This document shows, one piece after another, positions 49,471 through 56,688 of a DNA stretch of 64,000 nt. The stretch is from NCBI GenBank assembly GCA_020722725.1, contig DYKG01000006.1, positions 45,772-109,771 of the forward strand. The letters are read 5' to 3'. The notes under the pieces are model-generated. The model was not told the DNA's origin. It did not search any database and saw only the letters and a program-made list of their open reading frames with translations. The stretch comes from Candidatus Methylomirabilis sp. Its GTDB lineage: Bacteria > Muiribacteriota > Ozemobacteria > Ozemobacterales > Ozemobacteraceae. The translations under genes and the position numbers were made by a program. The stretch's first letter is position 1, and each line of letters opens with the position of its first letter.

Positions 49471-50627
49471 AACAGTTCCTCCAGATTGACTGGAATTTTC
49501 TGTCGATCTTTGATTATTGCGACTTCCGCTGGTCTTACCTGATTGCCGTTCTGGTCAAATCCTCCAGACCCGGTAATGCTTTCCCAGCCATGCATCGAGG
49601 CCAGATAATTTCTCACCATTTGACGGTCATATTCGCCGGCTTTCAGTGCCAGGGCCAGAAGCATAATGGCCTCATATCCCATTGCAGCGTCAGCATCTGC
49701 AGGCACTCCGAATTTTTCAAGAAATTCCGAAAGGAAGTAATCGGCACGTTGCCCACCCATGCGAGGGTTGAATGGCAGTGTACAGATGGTGCTTTCAGAA
49801 TAGATGCCGGCGTAATCGATGAACTCGTTTGATGAAAAGGGGTTAACTCCGAGAATTGGCTTCATAAACCTGTTTTCGCGTGCCTGCCGCAAAATCATGG
49901 CAGATTCAAGTGGGGGGGCAATGATTACCAGTGCATCGGGGTTTGTGGCTTTTAAAGTTTCAAGCTGCTTGCGGAAATTAATGATTCCCGAGCTATATGA
50001 AACCGCGGCAACGACCTGTTGGCCATTTTTCAGGGCAGTTTCAATGAATTTTTGGGCGCTTTCCTGGCCGAACAGCACCGGATCAAAAATCAGGGCTGGT
50101 TTTCGAGCATGGAAACGTCTGGTTGAAAATTCGCAGATGGCTTCAAACTGCTTTTTGTCGTCAGTTATGCTTCTGAAAGTATAATCGCTGCTGTTTTCGG
50201 TAAGCTCATGATGCGTGCACAGTCCGGTCAGGAAAGGAACCTGTGCTTTTTCGCAATATTGTTGAATAATTCTTGAATTGATCGGGCTGATGCCACCAAC
50301 TACCGCGGTTACCTGATGTTCATAAATCAGATCTCTCATGTTGATGGCCGTTTGGGCTTGATTCTCATCGTTGTTGCGCGATATAAGAGTCAGCTTTTTC
50401 CCGTTAATGCCGCCACTTTTATTGACGTGCTCGGCTGCAAGTTTGATTCCGCGTTCATGTGACGCCGCGCGGGCGGAGTTGGCACCGCTCAATGGCAATA
50501 CTATTCCGATGCGGACTTCAGATGGTTTACCGTCGATAGAAAACCACAATAGAAAGATCAGAAGAAGAATTGACAATAACTGATAAGTATCGAATTTTCG
50601 AAATATCCGGCGGAGCTTTTTTCGCAT
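49467..50627 (-). CDS. periplasmic binding protein, branched-chain amino-acid (LivJ) type, membrane-anchored
   Basis: This protein of 386 residues has an N-terminal hydrophobic helix (LLSILLLIFLLWFSI) without an obvious cleavage site, then a type I periplasmic binding domain: VRIGIVLPLSGANSA, GIKLAAEHVNKSGGINGKK, AVVGGISPINSR. No ABC permease or ATPase is nearby. It is translationally coupled to the propeller protein. Binding domains of this class also serve as sensors, so a signalling pair with the propeller is plausible. Confidence 0.88.
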   Translation of the reverse strand: MRKKLRRIFRKFDTYQLLSILLLIFLLWFSIDGKPSEVRIGIVLPLSGANSARAASHERGIKLAAEHVNKSGGINGKKLTLISRNNDENQAQTAINMRDLIYEHQVTAVVGGISPINSRIIQQYCEKAQVPFLTGLCTHHELTENSSDYTFRSITDDKKQFEAICEFSTRRFHARKPALIFDPVLFGQESAQKFIETALKNGQQVVAAVSYSSGIINFRKQLETLKATNPDALVIIAPPLESAMILRQARENRFMKPILGVNPFSSNEFIDYAGIYSESTICTLPFNPRMGGQRADYFLSEFLEKFGVPADADAAMGYEAIMLLALALKAGEYDRQMVRNYLASMHGWESITGSGGFDQNGNQVRPAEVAIIKDRQKIPVNLEELF

Positions 50628-50631
50628 ACGA

Positions 50632-50997
50632 TCAGCTGCAGGCGGTCTCGATATATGAAAGAACCATCAGAAACATTCCCATATATACGGACAGGCTGAA
50701 AAAATAGAGCACTGCAAAGAAAAAGAAGGGCATTTCCCTGATAACTTTGTTGAAAAATTCGTTTTCGACTTCTTTAAAGATCAGGTTTTTTTTGGAAAAC
50801 CGGTCAAAAGCAAAAACGAGAAGGGCGCCAAGGCCGAAAAATCCCATGCTGAAGCCAAAACCTGAGGCGAAAACAGGAGTGTGGGGGTTGCCCGGAGCGG
50901 TCGAATAAAGCCAGTAGGCTATGACCAGACTGGTTGAAAGAAGGGTACAGAAAACCAGTGATCCCCAGAATATCCATGACCAGATAAACTCTTTCAT
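50632..50997 (-). CDS. small three-helix membrane protein of unknown function
   Basis: This protein of 121 residues has three hydrophobic helices (WIFWGSLVFCTLLSTSLVIA; FGFSMGFFGLGALLVFAF; FFFFAVLYFFSLSVYMGMFL). No conserved domain is recognised. It lies 4 bp upstream of the binding-protein gene and may be part of the same operon. Confidence 0.7.
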   Translation of the reverse strand: MKEFIWSWIFWGSLVFCTLLSTSLVIAYWLYSTAPGNPHTPVFASGFGFSMGFFGLGALLVFAFDRFSKKNLIFKEVENEFFNKVIREMPFFFFAVLYFFSLSVYMGMFLMVLSYIETACS

Positions 50998-51009
50998 GTG
51001 CTCGACTTC

Positions 51010-51177
51010 TCAGACTTTTGATTTTTCCCAGGTTCCGTTGAATTTTTCAGCCGGATATTTTTTTCGGTTTTTCTGCATTTTTGCAGCCATCGCAGAGAAT
51101 ACGTCAATTTCCAGTACATTGGCAAGACTTAATAGATACGCCATTACGTTGTCGTTAAAGCTGTGTTCTTCTGCCAT
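51010..51177 (-). pseudogene. MazG-like nucleotide pyrophosphohydrolase, C-terminal remnant
   Basis: A 55-codon frame encodes a segment like the end of small MazG-type pyrophosphohydrolases: VMAYLLSLANVLEIDV followed by AAKMQKNRKKYPAEKFNGTW. The metal-binding EExxE half that precedes this in the family is missing, and a stop codon lies directly upstream of the ATG. It is therefore best read as a remnant, although a small functional protein cannot be excluded. Confidence 0.55.
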
Positions 51178-51208
51178 TCAACAAGACTCAGGGGTTCTGA
51201 CCCATAGC

Positions 51209-51400
51209 TTAAAAGTACATGGTTGCCGCATTGAGCCGCAGAATATTTGCGCAAATATTGCTATTAATGCTTTCAATGAGCTCAGTTTTATTCCCGGCAG
51301 GGGCAACATGAACCCATCCTGCGGCTGAGACTACAGAACTGATCAATACTGTGGCGCAGGTAAAAACCGCTGTTCTGATATATCTGCCGAAAATTTTCAT
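51209..51400 (-). CDS. small secreted protein (63 residues)
   Basis: The frame has a signal peptide (IRTAVFTCATVLISSVVSAA) and a mature part of about 35 residues containing one Cys. AAGGAG lies seven bases before the ATG, and a strong promoter lies upstream. No family is recognised. It heads the minus-strand run and is divergent from pseudopilin cluster 2. Confidence 0.6.
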   Translation of the reverse strand: MKIFGRYIRTAVFTCATVLISSVVSAAGWVHVAPAGNKTELIESINSNICANILRLNAATMYF

Positions 51401-51437
51401 CTTATACTCCTTGCCTGTTTACGCAAATACTCTTTTA

Positions 51438-51466
51438 ATGATACCTTATATAAGGGCAAATCTCAA
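51438..51466 (-). promoter_or_regulatory. promoter of the small secreted protein gene
   Basis: On the minus strand TTGAGA (51461-51466) and TATCAT (51438-51443) are separated by exactly 17 bp. It lies in the divergent gap before pseudopilin cluster 2. Confidence 0.55.
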
Positions 51467-51502
51467 TCAGGTTTGGATCGATTGATTCCGGAGCAAAACA
51501 AA

Positions 51503-51973
51503 TTGAAAAAAATGGCCAGAGCACGGGCTTGCAAAGGTTACAGCCTGCCTGAACTGCTGATCACCATTCTTCTGCTGTCTATTCTCTTTCTGCTTGCCAT
51601 AATTTTTTCCAGCGGAATGGGCCAGACCAGGAGATTGCGCGATTACAGCATTGCGGTTGCCTATGCTCAGCAGGCGGTAGAGGTTGTTAAGTCTGCACCC
51701 TTCAGCCTTCTCGATGATGCCGATGCGGGAGAAAACAGTGTGGAAACAGATCTTAACACCAGTTCAGGCCCGCATGACAGTTTTGAGCCGATTTTTGAAT
51801 CGGGCGGCATTAAGTACCTTCGAAAAATTGAGATAATAAATGTTCCTGCAAAAGAAGACAAAGATCGTCCGGTTGGGCTAAAACTTCTTAAAGTAAAGGT
51901 TGACTGGAAAACCATTGACGGTGCCCAGGCAGAGCCATTCGTTCTCAAAACCACGATTGCGGATATGAATTGA
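51503..51973 (+). CDS. type IV pilin-like protein (PilV/GspI-like), cluster 2
   Basis: This protein of 156 residues has a basic leader ending in KG, then YSLPELLITILLLSILFLLA, a class III signal with Glu at +5. TTG 51503 is chosen because GGAG (51490-51493) lies 9 bases upstream; ATG 51512 and TTG 51473 are alternatives. The soluble domain includes a QQAVEVVKSAPF helix like that of PilV proteins. It begins a second three-gene pseudopilin operon independent of cluster 1. Confidence 0.83.
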   Translation: MKKMARARACKGYSLPELLITILLLSILFLLAIIFSSGMGQTRRLRDYSIAVAYAQQAVEVVKSAPFSLLDDADAGENSVETDLNTSSGPHDSFEPIFESGGIKYLRKIEIINVPAKEDKDRPVGLKLLKVKVDWKTIDGAQAEPFVLKTTIADMN

Positions 51974-52702
51974 ATGAAAGCAAAAAAAGTTAAAACAGGC
52001 TTTACCATGGTTGAAATGCTGATCGCCGTCTTTGTCATGACGCTGATCATCTATTTTGCTTATAGAATTTTCTTTTCCCAGGCTGAGGTCGTAACCAAGT
52101 CGATAGAATTCATGCAGGTTAACGACTCATTTCGAAAAGTTATGACCTTTATGGGAAATGATATTCGAGAGGCCACTTCAATTCTGGAACCGGTTCCGGT
52201 TTTCGGTGAAAAAGTTGCAGGGTTGATCACCCAAACCGGAGTTATCTTAAAGGTTGTGAGTACTGAGCTTGACCCCGCAATAGCCTTTGATTCACCGCTG
52301 GGGGGGCAGGTTTCAGCACGAAGAGAAATCGTATACAATCTCGAAAAGATTCCAAACCCTGAATCAAAGTCAATTCCCAGGTTTAAGCTGATCAGAACGG
52401 CCACAATTGAAGAAAAGTCCGGGAAAAAGACGGTTCAACGCCAGGAAATAGTGGATAATATTCGAGATCTGATTGTCTACAGAATCGTAAGAAAGCCATT
52501 CAAACCATCTAATGTCAGCGGAGCCGGTGACCGTATAGTTCTTCCCAGGCCGATTTATGAGTCTGGCACCGGAAATGATCTGGTTCACCTGAACATGGTC
52601 ATCGAGCGTGACCGTAAAGATTACGAAGTTGGTCAGGTATACAACATCAACCTCAACACCTGTTTCTACAAACGCGGAAAAGAGATTTTTGTAAATCAAT
52701 GA
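51974..52702 (+). CDS. type IV pilin-like protein (PilW/GspJ-like), cluster 2
   Basis: This protein of 242 residues has processing site KTG|FTMVEMLIAVFVMTL with Glu at +5. The mature domain is beta-rich and has the size of a GspJ/PilW minor pilin. It directly follows the previous stop with no gap, and its own stop overlaps the next gene by 4 bp, so the three genes are tightly coupled. Confidence 0.85.
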   Translation: MKAKKVKTGFTMVEMLIAVFVMTLIIYFAYRIFFSQAEVVTKSIEFMQVNDSFRKVMTFMGNDIREATSILEPVPVFGEKVAGLITQTGVILKVVSTELDPAIAFDSPLGGQVSARREIVYNLEKIPNPESKSIPRFKLIRTATIEEKSGKKTVQRQEIVDNIRDLIVYRIVRKPFKPSNVSGAGDRIVLPRPIYESGTGNDLVHLNMVIERDRKDYEVGQVYNINLNTCFYKRGKEIFVNQ

Positions 52703-54999
52703 TTAATCAACGAAAAGGTTCGGGCTATCTTGTTGTAATTGGCTTCGTGCTTATTCTGGTAATTCTTTTTTCAATTCTTGGTCGGGTAAAATCAGGGCAA
52801 AGCCAGTTGCAGTCTAAAGAAGTGCGCCGCTATCTGGCTACCAGCCTGGGTGAAGCCGCTTTGAATTGTATCGTTGCTGAACTCAATGCCGATCGTGGTT
52901 TTGCTACCCATAGGTACTATTCAGAACGTAAAGAAGAACGCTGGGTAACCCCGAATAAAAAGCGCAATTCGGTTCTGGGCGAAATGGGCGGCATTTTTGT
53001 CAGTGGCGTATCTTCAGGAATATACAGTGGGGGCTGTGAATATGGCCAGTTCAAATGCAAAGTAGCCCCCTTCTACAGCACCAGAGAAAATCGTAAAACC
53101 CGAACTTTGCGCGAATCAGAGATGTTCACCAAAGTAGAGATCGTTGTTAAAGTCGGTGGGGGTTGGGGCATCAGTGAAAACACCTGTCGAAAAATTTCCG
53201 CTCAGATTGAGCGGCGTTATCCGGCTACTGAAAACCTTCTTTACGACGGCGAACTGCTTGATCTCGGCGCGCTCGGCCCATACCTCGACCGCGAAAACAA
53301 AATCAAGGAAAGCAGAATCTACGGTTATAACTGGATAACATTTAACACTGCAGGTGGCCCATGCAAAGGTTCGGAATTTATTGAGATGGAAAAGATTGAA
53401 ACCCCTGGATTAATAAGGGCTTTGAAAGACACCCGGATCTCATTTTCCGATGACCGGAAAATGATGCTGACTGCGCAGAATGATTCTGTGCATATCAACA
53501 AATTTGAAACTCACGATGGTTTTCTTGTCGATGGTGCTCACGGCGGGCATCCGATCAAATTCAGCCGATTGCCCCGTGAACGCCTGAAATTCTGGGCCGA
53601 TAAGTATAAAAAAAGCTCTGGCATAACCATTGTTGAAGGTACTTTGCCATATGGCAACTATCGAAATCCCTATGATACTTCAAGCAAATACGTTGATATT
53701 GATTTTGCCGGGTTTCGCTGCATTCAAACCAGTAAGCCGGCCAGCTCGACGAGCAGTACCGGTAATGATAATGAAGAGAATGATGGTGAGAATAGCAGTG
53801 GCCCACAATTAGACTATAAATCAACTTCTGACGACCCTGAGATTTTTCGTGAGCGCAATGGCAAAAAACTTTTGGTCTATGCTGAAGTGCCTTTGCGGGT
53901 CTGGGGATGTCCGGATCGCTCGATTACCATTTACAGTACAAAAGACATCGTAATAGCCGGTGATTTCAATCAAAGCCCGGCAGTTCCGCAGATTTATGCA
54001 GATAATGATTTTTTTGAATATAAATTCAAGGTCGAAAATGGCAAAGAAGGCAGTAAAGTTGGTGCTCTGGTCATGTCTGAAGGCCGGGTTTTCATCGATA
54101 TGTCCCGCCCGACCCTTTTCGCCGCCAATGAAATTAAACCGTTTTTCCTCTATTGCCTTGCTTATGCTCTGCACCCCTCTACCACCGAAGTTGAGGCTGA
54201 AATAAAAGACCACGTCTGCCCGGTCGACCAGCGTCAGCGAAAATCTCTGGTCGGCCTTGGCGAAATTGGCCCGAATGGTGATTTTATGGCACGTTATGGC
54301 ACAATCAAATGGTTATATGACAATAAAAATAACAACGGCGAAGGTGCGTATTCGGTCAATATGGAAGACGTAATCAGCTTCTTTACCCCTGGGGCCGGCG
54401 ATAAACCGCGTTTTGGCATCAAAGATGATAAGGTCAGAAACGATATTATCGATGCCCTTAAGCTTGCAGTGCGTGATGTCGGCGACCTGACGGTTAGCGA
54501 ACAGGACCATATCTTCAATCTGGCCTGGACCCAGGCAATAAAAGAGGAAGCTGAAGCTCCGGTTCCGACTGCCGGGGCCATGGGTTTGATGCAGCATCTG
54601 TTTATCGAAGCGGTAAAAGATCCGAATGATGGTTTATATATTCCCGAAATTACCATCAATGCTAACCTGGTTAGTTCAGCCTGGCGCAGTGCAAAATGGA
54701 AAATCGGCAACAGTCCTGATAAAGTCGATGATGAAATTGGCAATGCCGGCTTTCTTGAATATATGAAAAAGCCCGGTTTTATTATCCAGCGCGTTTATGG
54801 CGGAGTGGTAAGGCTTGCTGCCAAAAAGCCCGATTATTTTCTAAACGGTGCCCACACGGGGCAGAATATCCTGCGCCGCCGCATCTGGGATAACACCAAC
54901 CTGGCCAATCCTTTCAAGGTCATCGAGGTGCCGGCAGTTCACAATCTTTTGACTTTCTCTGATGAAAGTATCTCGGAAAAAGAATTCGACAAGTTCTAA
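52699..54999 (+). CDS. large PilX/GspK-like pseudopilin (766 residues)
   Basis: The N-terminus has a basic leader and one hydrophobic helix (SGYLVVIGFVLILVILFSIL), as in PilX/GspK, then a very long extracellular part. PilX is typically about 160 residues and GspK about 320, so this is unusually large. The middle contains a Ser/Asn/Glu-rich linker (ASSTSSTGNDNEEN) that probably separates two folded domains. A YAEVPLRVWGCPDRSITIYS segment resembles the beta-helix-like part of other large pseudopilins. It would be the tip or adhesive subunit of a pilus-like fibre. Convergent with the deacetylase gene, overlapping it by 4 bp. Confidence 0.8.
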   Translation: MINQRKGSGYLVVIGFVLILVILFSILGRVKSGQSQLQSKEVRRYLATSLGEAALNCIVAELNADRGFATHRYYSERKEERWVTPNKKRNSVLGEMGGIFVSGVSSGIYSGGCEYGQFKCKVAPFYSTRENRKTRTLRESEMFTKVEIVVKVGGGWGISENTCRKISAQIERRYPATENLLYDGELLDLGALGPYLDRENKIKESRIYGYNWITFNTAGGPCKGSEFIEMEKIETPGLIRALKDTRISFSDDRKMMLTAQNDSVHINKFETHDGFLVDGAHGGHPIKFSRLPRERLKFWADKYKKSSGITIVEGTLPYGNYRNPYDTSSKYVDIDFAGFRCIQTSKPASSTSSTGNDNEENDGENSSGPQLDYKSTSDDPEIFRERNGKKLLVYAEVPLRVWGCPDRSITIYSTKDIVIAGDFNQSPAVPQIYADNDFFEYKFKVENGKEGSKVGALVMSEGRVFIDMSRPTLFAANEIKPFFLYCLAYALHPSTTEVEAEIKDHVCPVDQRQRKSLVGLGEIGPNGDFMARYGTIKWLYDNKNNNGEGAYSVNMEDVISFFTPGAGDKPRFGIKDDKVRNDIIDALKLAVRDVGDLTVSEQDHIFNLAWTQAIKEEAEAPVPTAGAMGLMQHLFIEAVKDPNDGLYIPEITINANLVSSAWRSAKWKIGNSPDKVDDEIGNAGFLEYMKKPGFIIQRVYGGVVRLAAKKPDYFLNGAHTGQNILRRRIWDNTNLANPFKVIEVPAVHNLLTFSDESISEKEFDKF

Positions 55000-56048
55000 T
55001 ACGAATTTCTGGTTTTTCCACCGCTTACCGTAAACAGCCAGCCGTGTTGCCCGGTAATGCCGGTTTTTTTGTCGCGAAGATACACGTCAAAAAAATGATT
55101 GCCCGGCTTTGCTTCGCCGCTGATTGTTCCTGAAAGAATGCGGGTTTGCGGGTCGAAGCTGAAGGTGGTTTTATGGCCCGTCAATTTAGCATTTAAAACA
55201 AATTTTTCAGGAGAATAATCTGTAAGCTCGGGTAGTCGGCAGGAAAAAGTGGCAAGATTGCTGGTAACAAGCCCGGGTGCCGGGTGGTGCTCATCGATTT
55301 TGATGGCTCGCATGCCAAGTCTGATCAGAAATTTATTCATATCATCGCTGGCATACACAACTTGACGCTTGATCTGAAATGGCGATTCGGTTTTACCCGT
55401 TGCTCCTCCGTCAACTGTCAAAGCGCCAATATAGCCTGCTTTTTTGGCCGCTTCAATCGTGCGGGTCGTATAGCATCCATAAGGCCAGACCATAAATTTG
55501 ACATGATTGCCAAGCTTAGTCTCGATTATCTGCTTGGGGGCAACAATCTCTTTCTTGAAGAATTCTTCCTCCGCCATGGGCTGGTCAGCCTTGCTTGCCA
55601 GATTGGCATGAGTCATCGAATGGGACTCAACACTCCATCCCAGTTCCAGCAGGCGCTTAAGCTGTTGCCAGCTCATTGCTTTTCCTGCGCCGATGAATGA
55701 TGGGTAAATGCAGACAACCCCTTTGAAACCAAATTCCTGCATTATTGGCAGGGCATAGTCAAAAACGGTTTTATAGCCATCGTCAAAGGTTATCAGAATC
55801 GCATTAGCTGGCATCGGAGAACCTTTTAAATAGATGTTTTCAAGATCATCAGAGTTCAGCGAGACAAAATTGTGATTCTTCAGATATTGCAGCTGAGCCC
55901 TGAATTTTTCGGTAGACAGGGAAAACTTGCCACTTGCTTTGGGTTCGACCTGATGATAACAGAGACCAACCAGATCATCGCGCCCGGCGGCAAATGACAG
56001 GATGGGGGTGAGCAGAAGAATCATGATGGCCAAAAAATATTTATGCAT
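54996..56048 (-). CDS. secreted polysaccharide deacetylase
   Basis: This protein of 350 residues starts at ATG 56048, giving a signal peptide (FLAIMILLLTPILSFAAG). The NodB-type domain (carbohydrate esterase family 4) has ITFDDGYKTVFDYA (motif 1 with the metal Asp), VESHSMTHANL (motif 2 with two His) and WPYGCY (motif 3). The C-terminal about 90 residues form a separate beta domain. It likely removes acetyl groups from an envelope or matrix polysaccharide. The frame could extend to 56180, but that would run through a terminator and a promoter. AGGAAA precedes the chosen ATG. Confidence 0.88.
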   Translation of the reverse strand: MHKYFLAIMILLLTPILSFAAGRDDLVGLCYHQVEPKASGKFSLSTEKFRAQLQYLKNHNFVSLNSDDLENIYLKGSPMPANAILITFDDGYKTVFDYALPIMQEFGFKGVVCIYPSFIGAGKAMSWQQLKRLLELGWSVESHSMTHANLASKADQPMAEEEFFKKEIVAPKQIIETKLGNHVKFMVWPYGCYTTRTIEAAKKAGYIGALTVDGGATGKTESPFQIKRQVVYASDDMNKFLIRLGMRAIKIDEHHPAPGLVTSNLATFSCRLPELTDYSPEKFVLNAKLTGHKTTFSFDPQTRILSGTISGEAKPGNHFFDVYLRDKKTGITGQHGWLFTVSGGKTRNSY

Positions 56049-56075
56049 AAGATTTCCTGGTATTGAGTTGACAAG

Positions 56076-56084
56076 AATATACCA
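56076..56084 (-). promoter_or_regulatory. extended -10 promoter of the deacetylase gene
   Basis: TGGTATATT on the minus strand is a TGn-TATATT extended -10, about 28 bp before the deacetylase ATG and just beyond the terminator of the upstream transcript. The -35 region overlaps the terminator T tract. Confidence 0.45.
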
Positions 56085-56094
56085 TTTTTCGGGC

Positions 56095-56174
56095 AAAAAA
56101 AAAGGCCACATTATGTAGCCTTGATCAAGGAAAGGAATGATTGAAGACAACTGACGAATAAGTCGTGCAGCGTT
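56095..56174 (-). ncRNA. candidate small RNA, about 80 nt, sigma-54 driven, next to hfq
   Basis: From the predicted start (about 56174) the minus strand runs 80 nt to an intrinsic terminator: stem GGCTAC/GTGGCC (56104-56120) plus nine T (56095-56103). An exact -24/-12 promoter lies just upstream. The body contains a palindrome CCTTGATCAAGG and a small CGAC/GTCG hairpin, and no open frame with a ribosome binding site. The downstream deacetylase has its own promoter-like element, so a free-standing small RNA is more likely than a leader, though a regulated 5' leader remains possible. Hfq, encoded upstream, would be the natural chaperone. Confidence 0.55.
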
Positions 56175-56186
56175 GCGCATATATAC

Positions 56187-56202
56187 GCAATTGATGTGCC
56201 AA
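56187..56202 (-). promoter_or_regulatory. sigma-54 (RpoN) promoter, -24/-12 type
   Basis: On the minus strand TTGGCAC (56196-56202) and TTGC (56187-56190) are spaced exactly as in the consensus TGGCAC-N5-TTGC, with the GG and GC dinucleotides 12 bp apart. No activator-binding repeats were recognised upstream. Confidence 0.65.
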
Positions 56203-56370
56203 CTTTTTGGGGCTCTTTTGTTGCTATTTTAGACAGATTTTGCCGGGCAAAGCCGGTTTTGATAAATATTTATACAGTTAGGAATGATTCTTGTTCAAAA
56301 TTTGCGCAGCTTTGCAGGTTTTCAGAATAGTTACCTGCGTTGTTTTACCACATCTGCAATGGGGGAAAAT

Positions 56371-56395
56371 AAAAAAGAGCCGCTCAAAGCGGCTC
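56371..56395 (-). terminator. intrinsic terminator of hfq
   Basis: On the minus strand a perfect stem GAGCCGCT-TTG-AGCGGCTC (56377-56395) is followed by six T and lies 15 bp after the hfq stop. Confidence 0.9.
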
Positions 56396-56410
56396 TCTGT
56401 GATTAAGACT

Positions 56411-56629
56411 TCAGCCTTCGCCGGCGTAATTGTCGGGCAATTGAATGGTAGAAACCGCATGCTTGTAGATCAACTGTTTCTTTCCTTCAGATTCCAGCAA
56501 AATCACGAATGTGTCAAAATCGATGACGGTTCCTTGAATCTGAAAGCCCTTCATGAGAAAGATCTTAACCAATTCTTTCTCGTCTTTAAGATACTGAAGG
56601 ATGTTGTCTTGAATGTTTATAGCAGGCAT
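56411..56629 (-). CDS. hfq: RNA chaperone Hfq
   Basis: This protein of 72 residues has the Sm1 motif (NIQDNILQYLKDEKELVKIF) and the Sm2 motif ending YKHAVSTI, with the RNA-contacting Lys56-His57. Hfq forms a hexamer that binds A-rich and U-rich RNA and pairs small RNAs with mRNAs. ATG 56629 is chosen because GGAGG lies 8 bases upstream; an earlier ATG at 56644 overlaps that element. It is a single-gene unit with its own promoter and terminator. Its usual partners miaA and hflX are not adjacent. Confidence 0.95.
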   Translation of the reverse strand: MPAINIQDNILQYLKDEKELVKIFLMKGFQIQGTVIDFDTFVILLESEGKKQLIYKHAVSTIQLPDNYAGEG

Positions 56630-56657
56630 CTTTCTTACCTCCAATTGGTTTCTTTAT

Positions 56658-56686
56658 TTAATAGAACATTTGCGACTAAAATGCAA
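56658..56686 (-). promoter_or_regulatory. promoter of hfq
   Basis: On the minus strand TTGCAT (56681-56686) and TATTAA (56658-56663) are separated by exactly 17 bp, about 30 bp upstream of the hfq start. Confidence 0.55.
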
Positions 56687-56688
56687 AC

